Shown: in pieces, positions 1 to 9,429 of the stretch
Layout: each line of letters starts with the position of its first letter
Numbering within the stretch: position 1 is the first letter of the stretch
From: Peptoclostridium sp965368085
GTDB taxonomy: Bacteria > Bacillota > Clostridia > Peptostreptococcales > Peptostreptococcaceae
Length of the DNA stretch: 64,000 bases
NCBI GenBank assembly: GCA_965368085.1
Contig: CBDULP010000007.1
Location: forward strand, 38,749-102,748
Reading direction: 5' to 3'
Program-made: the position numbers and the translations under genes
The notes under the pieces: generated by a model
Told to the model about the DNA's origin: nothing
Database searches by the model: none
Seen by the model: only the letters and a program-made list of their open reading frames with translations

Positions 1-352
1 TTATCTGCATTTGTATCTGTATCTGTAAATGCCAGTCCTGTTACTTTTGCTGTCGGAATTGCCACATCAGTTACCGCTGCAATTACTTGATTTGCTACTA
101 ATGCCTCTCCATCTGCATTTTTAGCAACAACTATTATGCTATGCGCTAATGCTGTATCTGCACCAACAGAGAACGTTTCTGTTCCAACCGCTACTTCGCC
201 TAATTTAGTTGTTCTTGCAGTACCATCTGCCGATGCATATATAACATAGTGCGTTACTTCCGTTTCATCTCCCGCTTTTGTCCATGTTACATTTCCACCC
301 ATTTCATCTGCATCTGTATCTGTATCTGTAAATGCCAGTCCTGTTACCTTTA
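1..352 (-). repeat. Direct repeat encoding the start of two FN3-like units
   Basis: Bases 1-57 and about 303-361 are near-identical (both contain atctgtaaatgccagtcctg), spaced about 302 bases, or roughly 100 codons. This matches the spacing of FN3-like domains inside the surface protein. The repeat marks duplication within the coding sequence. Confidence 0.7.
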
Positions 353-2801
353 CTGTCGGAAGTACCTTTACTTCCACTTCCCCTATCACTCTTACATTTT
401 CATCCTGATCAACTTGTCTTAAGAAAAGCATGTCTCCTGCAGAAACCGAGAATAAATCATTGTCTACGGTAAATGCATCACCATCAATTTTCACCCAGCT
501 GTCATCACTTACTTTTGTATTGATTCCTACGATATACTCAACCTTATTTGTGCCTAAATCAGTATTTAATGTTACATCTACATCGTCCCCATTTTCCATT
601 GCTGAAGCTATAGAGATTGTGCTAAAGTCTATGCTGGCCTCAACTGTCACATCTACATCCGATTCCAGGCTCTTTCCGTTAACAATCGTGAACCCTTGTT
701 CAATGTTCATGCATGCGCCAAGTGCAGTTGCAAGTTCCTCATCAGAATTGCCTGCATCTGCTACATCTACAGTAATATCCGCTATTCCCTCGTCCGTTCC
801 ATCTACTTTGTAATTGCTATATGCAAAAGCAGTGTCAAACGCTGTACCAGTTGGCAGTTTCACTATCATAGCTTTGTTACTCTGTGCAAATGATATATTT
901 GCAGCGTCTATCACATCATCAATTCCATCTGTAGTGACATCATTAGTAGCATCCATGTCTATAGCGTTCTTAAGCGCAGTTCTTATATCTGCTCTCTTTG
1001 AAGTGTTCCAAGTAGCTCCACTTCCATTTATAAAGAATTCAAGCTCAAGTCCTCCGTTATCCTTAAGGCCCTTAACTGTTGCTTTATTCTCATCATTGTC
1101 ATAATCACATATGAACTCAAGCTTTGCTTCATTAGGATTAACAACTTCTGAACCATCTGAACCATCTGAAGCATTTGCTGAATCGTCTACATTATTTCCT
1201 GTGTTAGTCTGATCCGCATCACTCATGTTGTCTCCATAAGTAATTTCTGTCTTTTGTACCCCGTCAAGAATAACTGTTGGAGCATATGAGCCCTCTTCGC
1301 CTTCCGGCTTGTCTATTTCTATATCTCCAAAAGCTCCCTTTGCACTTGTTTCATCTACAAGTGTTACCTCATGTGCATCATCGCTTGGATGTATAGCTGT
1401 ATTTGCTACTGAAGCGCCTTCTTCAATCACTACCTTTACATCCATTGTATTTGCTATTTCAAGATTTGTAACCCTTACATCGTTTCCAAAATGAACACAG
1501 TTAAGATCATCACTCGATTCTATCTTAACTCCGTCTACAGTTACATTTTCAAAACGAGCTGTTCCAGTTGCTCCTACATTTACTGTTATATCTCCAGTTA
1601 CATTAAGATTTTCAACCAGAACTTCTTTGCACGTTCCAAGAGTAAGCTTTCCGTTATATGTCTTGTTTTTTCCGTCTATGTGCAGCTTGTCTGTCGCCGC
1701 TCTTGCAAACTCAAGGTCTGCTTTTGAAGTAATGTGATCATCCATGATTATCTGTTTCACATCATTGTCTATCATCACTTCAGCAAGATTGTTTACATCG
1801 CTTACTTTTCTTGTGTTTCTAGAGTTTGTATATGACACTTTTACATCCTCTAGGCCGTCAATGCTTTCCAAGAATTTTTCAAATTCGCCATCGTCGCCTT
1901 CCAGCAGATCTCCAAGGCCCATGCTAACATCTTCACTGGTAGGAAGTGCACTCATATTAGCTCCTTCGCTGTCAGTTATCATTTTTATCTCTTCTTCTTT
2001 AAGAACTTTTCCCTTTTCATCATAGGCCGTAAGTGTCATTTCAATAGTTTCATCACTTATTCCTACAATACTTGATATGAACTCTCCTGCATTTCTTCCC
2101 TCTGACATATATTCTTCCTTGCTGAAGAAATTGCTTGCATCCATATTGACAAATTCAATTTTCATTTTTTCAACTTCCGATGTACCAGTAACTATTACAC
2201 TTGTAATATACTTGGAATCTGGATTGCCCGGGTCAGCTTTTGTGTGGGCAACTTTAATTGCCGATATCTTCTTTCCTGGTTGAGTAATCTCTACATCATA
2301 GAAAGTGTTGTATTCAAGAACATCACTTTTCAAGAAATCAGTATCGTCTACAAATATTACATCCATTCCTGGATTCAAATCCTCCGCTGTGAACTTTACT
2401 TCATAATCCTCAGCCTGCTTGTATCCATCACTAAATGTTATAGATCCAGCCGGGAATGTAACCACATATGGAGTCTCTTTCTTTCCAAGATTATCGAATG
2501 CAATCTCTATTCCGCCTGTATCAGCATCCTTATTTACGTCAATTGAATACGCTGCATATTCATCATCGACTGTGACATCGCCTTTAGTAATATCTGATAC
2601 AGTTCTTCCTTTGTCGAATACCATCTTGATAACTTTCTGGTTAGTAGGGGTTCCAGTTACTTCTTCAAAATAATATGTGTACGGAAGTGTAGAATAAGCG
2701 TATGCTACACCCATTTGAGCTATAGGAGCCATAAATGCCGCCAATAGCATTAGAGCTGAAATTGCAATAGAAAAAGCTCTTTTAAAATTAGATTTTTGCA
2801 T
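1..2801 (-). CDS. Large secreted S-layer-like surface protein (3' end beyond window)
   Basis: The reading frame is open from an ATG at 2801 to the left edge, so only the first 933 residues are visible. An AAAGGGAGG ribosome binding site sits just upstream. Residues 1 to about 34 form a signal peptide ending in GVAYA. A region around residues 340-430 has short regularly spaced beta-strand-like repeats (DGKNKTYNGKLTLG, then ENLNVTGDITVNVG), suggesting a parallel beta-helix. Beyond about residue 800, two FN3-like units begin with VTGLAFTDTDT, so the unseen part may continue this array. No SLH or CWB2 anchor is seen in the visible part. It is last in a run of four minus-strand secreted genes. The S-layer or surface role is inferred from composition and context. 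Confidence 0.85.
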   Translation of the reverse strand, partial: MQKSNFKRAFSIAISALMLLAAFMAPIAQMGVAYAYSTLPYTYYFEEVTGTPTNQKVIKMVFDKGRTVSDITKGDVTVDDEYAAYSIDVNKDADTGGIEIAFDNLGKKETPYVVTFPAGSITFSDGYKQAEDYEVKFTAEDLNPGMDVIFVDDTDFLKSDVLEYNTFYDVEITQPGKKISAIKVAHTKADPGNPDSKYITSVIVTGTSEVEKMKIEFVNMDASNFFSKEEYMSEGRNAGEFISSIVGISDETIEMTLTAYDEKGKVLKEEEIKMITDSEGANMSALPTSEDVSMGLGDLLEGDDGEFEKFLESIDGLEDVKVSYTNSRNTRKVSDVNNLAEVMIDNDVKQIIMDDHITSKADLEFARAATDKLHIDGKNKTYNGKLTLGTCKEVLVENLNVTGDITVNVGATGTARFENVTVDGVKIESSDDLNCVHFGNDVRVTNLEIANTMDVKVVIEEGASVANTAIHPSDDAHEVTLVDETSAKGAFGDIEIDKPEGEEGSYAPTVILDGVQKTEITYGDNMSDADQTNTGNNVDDSANASDGSDGSEVVNPNEAKLEFICDYDNDENKATVKGLKDNGGLELEFFINGSGATWNTSKRADIRTALKNAIDMDATNDVTTDGIDDVIDAANISFAQSNKAMIVKLPTGTAFDTAFAYSNYKVDGTDEGIADITVDVADAGNSDEELATALGACMNIEQGFTIVNGKSLESDVDVTVEASIDFSTISIASAMENGDDVDVTLNTDLGTNKVEYIVGINTKVSDDSWVKIDGDAFTVDNDLFSVSAGDMLFLRQVDQDENVRVIGEVEVKVLPTVKVTGLAFTDTDTDADEMGGNVTWTKAGDETEVTHYVIYASADGTARTTKLGEVAVGTETFSVGADTALAHSIIVVAKNADGEALVANQVIAAVTDVAIPTAKVTGLAFTDTDTNAD

Positions 2802-2950
2802 AATTGATCCTCCCTTTAGTTTTTTTGGACTCGTGTCCCTGATTAAAATTTAATTACTTTAAGCTAACTTTCCCAACCACCTCCTTAATATAGTGTTTTT
2901 TGATGTCAATTTTATCTTAACCGGTGTACCGGCTAGCGTCTTACTCTGTA

Positions 2951-4441
2951 CTAATGATACGGAACATTAATTGTTCTTGTTTCAAGAAGGTTGTTCTTTG
3001 CTCCATAAAGTTCTATATCTGCGCTAGATTCTCCTATAAGTATGGTTGTATATTTTACAAAATTGTTGTCTCCTTTATAGTTCATCATTTCACCATTCAC
3101 TTTCACATAAAGTACCGCATTGTCCGTCTCAACAGAAATAACATGTATTTTTCTTGTTGATATATATCCAGCTTCTATTGAATAACTTTTCATATACGAG
3201 GATAGCGCATCAACAGTTATTGGAGAACTGGCACTTTTTACCTCCCCATTTTTATAAGACACGCTGTAGACAACATTCTGCTGTTCCAATTTCTGGCCTA
3301 CGCTTTTGGTTTTAACAGTTATTGAACTCTTGTCCGATGACATTTCAAGACTCGAAAGAGCAAGTCTATCCGAGCTTGTTCCACCATTTACAGTCCTTTT
3401 AACTTCAAATTCAGAAAGTGATGCAGTCTCTCCCGTTGTAAATGGCTTATCAAAAGTAACCCTTATTGTATCCTCACTAGACCCGTCATTGTATGCTGTA
3501 ACAGTCTTTACCACTCTATCTATCCCCGGAATCTCTTCTGCTGAAGGTATACTTACCTCCACAGGTGTTCCCGCAGGGGTTGTCGCAGTTGCCTTTTCCC
3601 TCACGAGTATGTCTTTTCCCTTGACGCTTTCAGGAAGTCCCGCAGCCGAATCGTAAGTTGTCCATGTGCTGCTTCCTTCCACTTGGTACTCGTAAGTCTT
3701 TCCTGACTCAAGACCCTGAAGCTTGTTGTCGTCGTTTACAGGATTCACTGGTATTTCAGGTGCTTCCGGAACTGTCGTTCCTGCCGCTATTCCTGTAACC
3801 TTTTCTGATACGGCCTTGCCGTCATATGTAAGAGTATATTCACTTCCGCCTGTCTGCGCCGATGTAGTAAGAACCACAACCTTGTTCGAACTTCCCGCCT
3901 TTATAGCCGCACTTTCAACTGTAAGGCCGCCAGTGAATGTGAATTTATCCTTTGCATAGTCCGTTGTTTCAAGAGCACTTGAGAATATGACCTCGACCGA
4001 TGTGTTGCTTACGGCGTATGCGCTTGAAACCGTCTTTCCAGTTTCTTCTCCACCGTCGTCATCGTCTCCGCCCGACGATAGAATAACTACATTTCCATTG
4101 CTCTCAACCAGTTTGTCCGGTGCAGCTTGAGTCTGGTTCGCAGTATCGCTTGCAAATTCGTCAAAATCACTCACTCCACCTGCAAGGTAGTCTGAAAATT
4201 TTGCAGATTTCCCATTAAGATCTATTATTACTGTTGATGGGTCTGACGGTCCGAATATATTCCCAAAATCATCGTCATGCGTAGTTATGTATTCGATGCT
4301 GTAGAATGTATCCCCAATTTGTATTCCCTGCACACTATTCCCTTCATGCTCATATGCATATGCTGGTACAAACTGGCCAATCGCAAGTACAAGAGATAGA
4401 ATCAAAGACAAGCACAGCTTCGTCAATTTTTTTATATTCAT
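2951..4441 (-). CDS. Secreted surface protein with Ig-like domains
   Basis: This is a 496-residue exported protein. Residues 1-29 form a signal peptide (cleavage after VPAYA), and the start is preceded by a purine-rich GGAAGGAAAAAGT. An acidic linker (GGDDDDGGEETGK) near residues 123-137 leads to an Ig-like/SbsA-type domain (about 137-215). Next comes a segment typical of repeat-rich Gram-positive surface proteins (GKTYEYQVEGSSTWTTY, about 248-310), and then a beta-rich C-terminus. No catalytic motif, SLH domain or sortase signal is visible. It lies 46 bases after the upstream secreted gene and 150 bases before the next, suggesting one transcription unit. A structural or adhesive surface role is inferred. 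Confidence 0.85.
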   Translation of the reverse strand: MNIKKLTKLCLSLILSLVLAIGQFVPAYAYEHEGNSVQGIQIGDTFYSIEYITTHDDDFGNIFGPSDPSTVIIDLNGKSAKFSDYLAGGVSDFDEFASDTANQTQAAPDKLVESNGNVVILSSGGDDDDGGEETGKTVSSAYAVSNTSVEVIFSSALETTDYAKDKFTFTGGLTVESAAIKAGSSNKVVVLTTSAQTGGSEYTLTYDGKAVSEKVTGIAAGTTVPEAPEIPVNPVNDDNKLQGLESGKTYEYQVEGSSTWTTYDSAAGLPESVKGKDILVREKATATTPAGTPVEVSIPSAEEIPGIDRVVKTVTAYNDGSSEDTIRVTFDKPFTTGETASLSEFEVKRTVNGGTSSDRLALSSLEMSSDKSSITVKTKSVGQKLEQQNVVYSVSYKNGEVKSASSPITVDALSSYMKSYSIEAGYISTRKIHVISVETDNAVLYVKVNGEMMNYKGDNNFVKYTTILIGESSADIELYGAKNNLLETRTINVPYH

Positions 4442-4487
4442 ACTTTTTCCTTCCTTTCAAAATCTTTTTATGATTTTTTCGCTGCTT

Positions 4488-5162
4488 TTACTGTTCGCTT
4501 TCTATAGACAGCTGCTCTAAAATCGTTGAGCCGCTGTAGGCCTTTATAGTCACTGTTGTTCCTTCTTGAACAGCCGGGAATATACTCCATGAAAACGCGC
4601 CGTTTTCAAGATTTGCAGTCTTGGCTTTATCGCCATATTCTACAATGACCCTATCCGCACCTGTTGTCGTTCCACTAACATACGTAACGGCTGAGCTTCC
4701 TACAGCACTTGCATCGTATATGTGCTCGCCCTGCACCATAAACTCGCATACAATTCCTTTTTCAAGTTTTTCCCCATTTGACGAACCTACTGCGTTTGAA
4801 TCCATTTCCGGAGAGTCTATTATCAGGTAATATGAACTTCCCAGTTTAAACTCCTCAATCGGATTAACCTTTATGTGCTTTAAACCTTCAACGCTTGTTT
4901 TGACATCAACTGGAGCCGACCCTTCTTTTTCTACAATACGCACTCCTGTACTTGTAGCCGAGTCTACATTCTTTGAAAATATTATGTTGAATTCCTTTGA
5001 CTTTTGAACATTCAACTTTTCACTGTGCATTTCATAGCCGTGCTCGTCTGTAAGATATTCGGCCATATCGACTGCCGCAAAGGAATTCGCCGATGTCGCA
5101 AGCATCATCGCAGCGACTAGCATCACCGGCAAAACTTTTTTGATTAAAAATTTAAGTTTCAA
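4488..5162 (-). CDS. Secreted protein with SbsA-like Ig module and C-terminal WSIFP repeat unit
   Basis: This is a 224-residue protein with a signal peptide (residues 1-30, ending NSFA). Residues about 48-145 form the shared Ig-like module, here opening with EFNIIFSKNVD instead of the usual W-x-V-x-F. The C-terminal about 75 residues contain FSWSIFPAVQEGTTVTIKAY. This is clearly related to the FLWSIFPGL units repeated in the preceding gene product, so the two genes share domains by duplication. It lies 48 bases downstream of that gene and 46 bases upstream of the next. No enzyme motif is visible. The function is unknown; a surface-associated role is inferred. Confidence 0.85.
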   Translation of the reverse strand: MKLKFLIKKVLPVMLVAAMMLATSANSFAAVDMAEYLTDEHGYEMHSEKLNVQKSKEFNIIFSKNVDSATSTGVRIVEKEGSAPVDVKTSVEGLKHIKVNPIEEFKLGSSYYLIIDSPEMDSNAVGSSNGEKLEKGIVCEFMVQGEHIYDASAVGSSAVTYVSGTTTGADRVIVEYGDKAKTANLENGAFSWSIFPAVQEGTTVTIKAYSGSTILEQLSIESEQ

Positions 5163-5210
5163 TTTAACACCCCCATGATTATTGATAAAAAATGTATTTT
5201 ATAAAAGCAT

Positions 5211-7487
5211 CTATTGGACTTCGACGCTCGTTTCTACAACAACAGTGTTACCTTCATAGCCCTTCACGGTGACCGTATCACCCTTTTGAAGCCCTGGGAA
5301 TATGCTCCACAAGAACGTTTTGTCATCCTTGAGCTCCGCCGGTTTTGTCTTATCTTCATATAAGACATCCACTTTGGTTATTGTCTCCTTGTATTTTCCT
5401 GTAACCAATGTTGCTGCCGTTCCTACAGCCTTCACATCATAAATTTTTGGTATCTCGGCCGCCTGCCCAACCGTCACTTCTACAGTCTCGGCAAGACCGT
5501 CTTCGGTATAAGCCTTCACTATAACATTGTCTCCATTTTTCAGCCCCGGGAATATACTCCAAAGGAATGTTCCATCGTCCTTGAGCTCTGCTGGTTTTGT
5601 TTTGCCGTCATATAAAACATCCACCTTAGTAACATCGCTTTCATACATTCCTGTAACCAGTGTCGCCGCTGTTCCAATAGCCTGAACGTATTTGATCTTC
5701 CCATCACCAGAAGGCGGCGTAGTTCCTCCGTCATCCTTTTCATATGATGTCTGTTCTCCTTCAAGGTCTATCCAGTCCTCTTCGTTGACAGTCGATACGT
5801 CATATGTTCCTTCCTCCAGGTTTTCTTGGTCTTCATCGTCTATCTTGAAGAATGCCACAAGCCCCTTTTGGAAATCACATGTCGAAAGAATTTCAAGATC
5901 TCCCTTTTTAAGCTTGAGCTTCTTGCCTAGAGTATACATTTCCCTATCGAGGTTGACTTTAAATATTAGCGTATCCGGATCTATATCCCCCACCTTGGAA
6001 AATGTAATCTTATCCATGTCCTCGTCGTCTATTTGAACATAGTGTCCATTTTTAAAAAGTGCACTGACGCTTGCATCTCCTATGTCCAACACTCCGTCTG
6101 AATAATAGTTTATTGTCTCGGCCTTTCCCGCCGCCACAACAAGCTCTGCGGGGCTTCCGACATTTATATTCTGAAATATCTTATCCTCCAAACCTGAAAG
6201 CTCAACCTTTTCAAATGTAGGCGTATTTATATATACCATGTCCACTTCGCCTTCCGACTCCACATTGCAGCCCGCATACAGCCTAAGCGCGGAATCGACA
6301 TCTGCCTTGAGCTTAAGCTTCAGCGTCCCATCCTCCATGGAATTCGACGAAACCTCTATCCTGCCATACGACCCTTCCTGCGAGCTCAGCGTCACAGGCA
6401 CAACCCCAAGGTCTATTATCGTCTTGTATATCTGCGATTTAGATTCCGTATCATTTATCTCGACATATGCTCCCATTGAACTTTTGATGCTGAATATATC
6501 TGTTTCAAGCGAGTCTATGTCTATTGTCTTTTCAGCCGAGCCCGCCGAAAGAACCTCCACTCTTTGAGCCTTTACGTTCTTGATTCTGCACGTTCCCGAT
6601 ATTCCCGGGTTTATATACAGGGTTCCTTCAACCTCTACATTTTCAAGGCTCATTCCATTTGCCCCTATATAAAGGTCTCCCTCTATTATCGCGTTTTCAA
6701 TTTCCTGCTCTTTTTGAGTTATCGAAACCGAACCCGCAGTCTCTTTTTTGAGATACTGCTCATTTCCACTTATGGACGAACCCCCGTTCGTATGAGTCAT
6801 CTCTTTTGTATAATCGCTTCCAAGTCCTTTATACTGAGAACTTTTGACGTCCTTTGACACGAAAAGCTCGACCCTTTGGTCCTCTCCCACACTTTCTGAA
6901 AGAGTAAGGCTTACGCTCTTACCATCGGGTGAGACCGATGCACTCTTTGGAACAGCTCCCGCAACCTCGTAATTTTCTATTGTTGAAGCACTTACTTCGT
7001 CAACATAAGTGCTGAATACCATCTTCACCTTATTTTCAGCAGTAAAATAAGCACTTTGAAGTGTAAATCCTGTATATTCCCCCTGAGACTGTACTGTCGC
7101 CTTTGAAAATAAACCCTTCGATATAATATTTTCTCCAGCCCCATCTGAAACACCAGGATCTACAACTATATAGTACTGGGCTCCCTGCTCAAGGCTCTGC
7201 TTGGGAGTCAGCCTGAACACATTCGGATTTATCTTTTCTTCGTATGTGGAAACAACTGAACCGTTGGTGTCCACAAGGCTTATGTATTTTCTAGCACTGT
7301 CTGTATCAAATTCCTTGGTAAAGCTTATGTTGAAACGCTTATCCTTTGACACTTCGTATATGGATGGAAATCTGTTATAACCCTTGCTCTTCAAAGTCTC
7401 TTCGAAGCTTTCGGCATATGATACAGGCATTTGGCAGATAAGCATTGCCACTGCCGTCAAAGCAGCAAGTTTCCGACTCACATTCAT
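5211..7487 (-). CDS. Secreted surface protein: Ig-like module, beta-helix-like region, two WSIFP repeats
   Basis: I chose the ATG at 7487 (MNVSRKLAALTAVAM) because it starts a good signal peptide ending VSYA and has AAAGGA about 12 bases upstream. The frame is open to a GTG at 7559, which would put a non-signal-like extension in front. The product is about 758 residues. An Ig-like module follows the signal peptide (FNISFTKEFD, about 45-145), then a second Ig-like domain (about 150-225). A region around 255-350 has beta-helix-like rungs (EGDLYIGANG, EGTLYINPG). Two tandem C-terminal units each contain GTAATLVTG and FLWSIFPGL. It is the first gene of the minus-strand surface-protein run and divergent from the sigma-like cassette. 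The role is unknown beyond being exported. Confidence 0.85.
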   Translation of the reverse strand: MNVSRKLAALTAVAMLICQMPVSYAESFEETLKSKGYNRFPSIYEVSKDKRFNISFTKEFDTDSARKYISLVDTNGSVVSTYEEKINPNVFRLTPKQSLEQGAQYYIVVDPGVSDGAGENIISKGLFSKATVQSQGEYTGFTLQSAYFTAENKVKMVFSTYVDEVSASTIENYEVAGAVPKSASVSPDGKSVSLTLSESVGEDQRVELFVSKDVKSSQYKGLGSDYTKEMTHTNGGSSISGNEQYLKKETAGSVSITQKEQEIENAIIEGDLYIGANGMSLENVEVEGTLYINPGISGTCRIKNVKAQRVEVLSAGSAEKTIDIDSLETDIFSIKSSMGAYVEINDTESKSQIYKTIIDLGVVPVTLSSQEGSYGRIEVSSNSMEDGTLKLKLKADVDSALRLYAGCNVESEGEVDMVYINTPTFEKVELSGLEDKIFQNINVGSPAELVVAAGKAETINYYSDGVLDIGDASVSALFKNGHYVQIDDEDMDKITFSKVGDIDPDTLIFKVNLDREMYTLGKKLKLKKGDLEILSTCDFQKGLVAFFKIDDEDQENLEEGTYDVSTVNEEDWIDLEGEQTSYEKDDGGTTPPSGDGKIKYVQAIGTAATLVTGMYESDVTKVDVLYDGKTKPAELKDDGTFLWSIFPGLKNGDNVIVKAYTEDGLAETVEVTVGQAAEIPKIYDVKAVGTAATLVTGKYKETITKVDVLYEDKTKPAELKDDKTFLWSIFPGLQKGDTVTVKGYEGNTVVVETSVEVQ
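5214..5700 (-). repeat. Tandem duplication of about 245 bp encoding two WSIFP units
   Basis: Two adjacent coding repeats both specify GTAATLVTG...TKVDVLY...KTKPAELKDD...FLWSIFPGL. Nucleotide identity is visible in ccgttcctacagcc/ccgctgttccaatagcc and in the block around catccactttgg/catccaccttag. A more diverged third copy is in the next gene (4488-5162). Confidence 0.75.
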
Positions 7488-7837
7488 ACTTTTGAATATT
7501 CCTTTTATATTGATACAACTTTTTACATTCAATCCCATCACCCCATACATATATGTCACTATTCATATATTAATTATTCTTACCACAATTTTGAATATCT
7601 TACCACAATTAACTCCAATACAGTATTCTAGTCCTATCTGTTTACGTTTGTCAGTTAATATATCGTACTTAAGCACGATTTTCTTTAGCACTTTTTTCTC
7701 ATTGAATTAAATTATAAAAACAGTTTGAATTTTCTATATTTTTTCAACTATAATTGTCTTTTTTTGTACAAAAATGTCATTCTAATATTTTTTCATAAAT
7801 TATGAATATGATTCATGTGCGAACAAAAATTTCCAGC
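7488..7837. other. AT-rich divergent intergenic region
   Basis: About 350 AT-rich bases separate the minus-strand surface genes from the plus-strand sigma-like cassette. A tandem TACCACAATT occurs at 7581-7610 (ttcttaccacaattttgaatatcttaccacaatt), a possible regulator site. I could not define a convincing minus-strand promoter. Confidence 0.4.
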
Positions 7838-7866
7838 TTGTGCCAATTATTTCTGTTGAGTATAAT
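7838..7866 (+). promoter_or_regulatory. Sigma-A-type promoter for the HTH/sigma cassette
   Basis: TTGTGC (7838-7843) and TATAAT (7861-7866) are separated by exactly 17 bases and lie about 72 bases upstream of the first start codon in the cassette. Confidence 0.7.
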
Positions 7867-7937
7867 GGTGTCGAAGAAAGCGCTTGTCAATGTAGTTTAT
7901 AGTTTATGTTTTTATATTCGAAAGGAGATGTTTTTCA

Positions 7938-8189
7938 ATGATTGATGATGAAAAAGGATATGAGTTGACATTGCTGGAATCTCAAATGGTCGAGTATATA
8001 TACGAATGCCAGCACAACCACTACTACTGTCCCTCACAATACGAAATAGGCTGCGTGGTCGACAGATGTAAAAGCATTGTAAACAGGCATTTGCACAGGC
8101 TTCAAGATGTCGGGATTTTAAAGCTTATGGGGGTGAAACAAATTGAAATCATTTCAGCCCCAGGAAGGAAATCAGTACAGCAAGATTGA
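7938..8189 (+). CDS. Small LexA-type winged-helix DNA-binding protein
   Basis: This 83-residue protein has an excellent ribosome binding site (AAAGGAGATG, 7 bases before ATG). Residues about 11-64 match the N-terminal DNA-binding domain of LexA-like repressors. The pattern is an E-x-Q-x-x-x-x-x-Y-I-Y-E-C helix, PSQYEIG, then a recognition-helix region VDRCKSIVNRHLHRLQDVGIL. There is no C-terminal autopeptidase domain, so it is not LexA itself. Its 3' end overlaps the sigma-like gene by 47 bases, implying translational coupling. It may regulate the sigma-like factor or its own promoter; that is inference. Confidence 0.85.
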   Translation: MIDDEKGYELTLLESQMVEYIYECQHNHYYCPSQYEIGCVVDRCKSIVNRHLHRLQDVGILKLMGVKQIEIISAPGRKSVQQD

Positions 8190-8706
8190 AGAGCTTGCTG
8201 TCAAGGCCTCAAAAGGATGCAAGCAGTCTGAATCCAGGCTTGTGGAACTTTTTACCCCGCTTTTGATTTCAAAGTGCAGGTTCTATTTCGGAAAGTACGA
8301 CGAGGACCTCATACAGGACGGAAAAATCAGACTAATCGAGCTTACAAGGGCATTCGACCCCGAAAAGGGCTCCCATTTTTGCGGCTACATAAAATATATG
8401 ATAAGCACGTTCTACTGGAACACCAAAAGGCACGCTTTGGCCCTTGGCGCATTAGAAGGAATGTGCGGAAGCGAGGACGACTACTCGCACAGCGCCGTGT
8501 CCAGCTTCAAGGGCATAGAATACGCGGACCTCAACATGCTTGTGGACTCTCTTCCAAGGCTTCACAAAAAACTTGTCAACCTTGTATTTTACAACGACCT
8601 TACAGTGCTGCAAGCCTCAAAGGAGCTTGAAATTTCGTATTCCTACGCCCTTAGGATAAAAGCCGAGGCCGTCCGCACTCTGAGAAAGTCATATCTCGAA
8701 AAATAA
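8143..8706 (+). CDS. Sigma-70-family RNA polymerase sigma factor-like protein
   Basis: This 187-residue protein starts at a TTG, 7 bases after GGGGGTG. Residues about 30-95 resemble sigma region 2 (ESRLVELFTPLLISKCRFYF, YDEDLIQDGKIRLIELTRAFDPEKGSHF, then an aromatic-rich stretch YIKYMISTFYW). Residues about 130-185 resemble region 4 (LPRLHKKLVNLVFYNDLTV, then the HTH ASKELEISYSYALRIKAEAV). Size and layout fit the small SigO/UviA-like sigma factors. It overlaps the LexA-type gene and is followed by DUF1659, DUF2922 and YvrJ genes. The same association with yvrJ is known around the B. subtilis sigO locus. The target promoters are unknown. Confidence 0.8.
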   Translation: MKSFQPQEGNQYSKIEELAVKASKGCKQSESRLVELFTPLLISKCRFYFGKYDEDLIQDGKIRLIELTRAFDPEKGSHFCGYIKYMISTFYWNTKRHALALGALEGMCGSEDDYSHSAVSSFKGIEYADLNMLVDSLPRLHKKLVNLVFYNDLTVLQASKELEISYSYALRIKAEAVRTLRKSYLEK

Positions 8707-8872
8707 TCCCGCATGCCATATGCGTACTATATGGTTTTGTATAAATCCAATCCCCTGCAACACTCCTTTTTCAAACTTTTTTAGAGTTTTTTAAATTTTT
8801 AGTATAGGTTTTGCCCTCGGGATGAATATATAAGGGTGAAAGTAAAAAAATAAAACAAGGGAGGAATTGATT

Positions 8873-9091
8873 ATGGCTACAGCAACAAAACTTTCAAGCG
8901 GCATGCAGCTCAAGTATTCTATGGGGGTTAACGGAGACGGAAAGGAGATCTTCAAGAAAAAAACATTCAAGAATTTCAAACCCGACGCTCTGGATGATGA
9001 CATTTACGAGGTGTCACAGCTGTTCAATTCGATTCAGGAGCCTTCAGTCGACGAGGTCAAAAGAATTGACGAATCTTTGATAGAAGCGTAA
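8873..9091 (+). CDS. DUF1659 family small protein
   Basis: This is a 72-residue protein. The ATG at 8873 is chosen because GGGAGG lies 8 bases upstream; an in-frame TTG at 8867 is too close to it. The sequence (MATATKLSSGMQL at the start, the central KKTFKNFKPDALDDDIY, and VSQLFNSIQEPSVDEV) fits DUF1659. DUF1659 genes are commonly next to DUF2922 and YvrJ genes in Clostridia and Bacilli. Its function is unknown. There is no signal peptide or membrane segment. Confidence 0.85.
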   Translation: MATATKLSSGMQLKYSMGVNGDGKEIFKKKTFKNFKPDALDDDIYEVSQLFNSIQEPSVDEVKRIDESLIEA

Positions 9092-9104
9092 ATTCTAATC
9101 TTTT

Positions 9105-9124
9105 CGGGGCCGCGTGCGGCCCCG
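9105..9124 (+). terminator. GC-rich hairpin between the DUF1659 and DUF2922 genes
   Basis: A perfect inverted repeat, CGGGGCCGC / GCGGCCCCG (9105-9113 and 9116-9124), lies just after the DUF1659 stop codon. No T-tract follows, so it may act as an mRNA processing or stability element or a leaky terminator. Confidence 0.55.
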
Positions 9125-9174
9125 GTTCACCGATTCAATTGAAACAATCACTCAAATGACAGGGAGGGTTTTTT

Positions 9175-9393
9175 ATGGATAGGATAGTTGAAATGAGCTT
9201 CATAAAATCGGACGGAAAGAAATTCACTCTAAAGCTCAATAACGCGAAAGAGGATGTGACTTCCGAGCAGGTGAACACGCTCATGGACAGCATAGTCGAA
9301 AAGGACATGTACTCATTTGATGGAACCACAATATCAGAAAAGGACAGCGCAAATCTAGTGACAATCCAGGAGACTCCGTTCCAGATGTCTTAA
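9175..9393 (+). CDS. DUF2922 family small protein
   Basis: This 72-residue protein has GGGAGGG six bases before the ATG. The sequence (MDRIVEMSFIKSDGKKFTL, then VTSEQVNTLMDSIVEKDMY and a C-terminal VTIQETPFQMS) fits DUF2922. It sits between the DUF1659 and YvrJ genes, the usual three-gene neighbourhood. The function is unknown. Confidence 0.85.
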   Translation: MDRIVEMSFIKSDGKKFTLKLNNAKEDVTSEQVNTLMDSIVEKDMYSFDGTTISEKDSANLVTIQETPFQMS

Positions 9394-9429
9394 TAGCAAT
9401 CGCAGCATAGTCAAAACAAATCTAAAAGG

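Noticed and set aside
430..2673. Plus-strand open frames opposite the large surface-protein gene
   Set aside because: They are antisense to a clear signal-peptide-bearing minus-strand gene, have repetitive S/T-rich composition from reverse-complement codon bias, and lack good ribosome binding sites.
2860..2950. CCGGTGTACCGG-type hairpin between the first two minus-strand genes as a terminator
   Set aside because: The stem is only 4-5 bp with no clear T-tract; it cannot be supported as a terminator.
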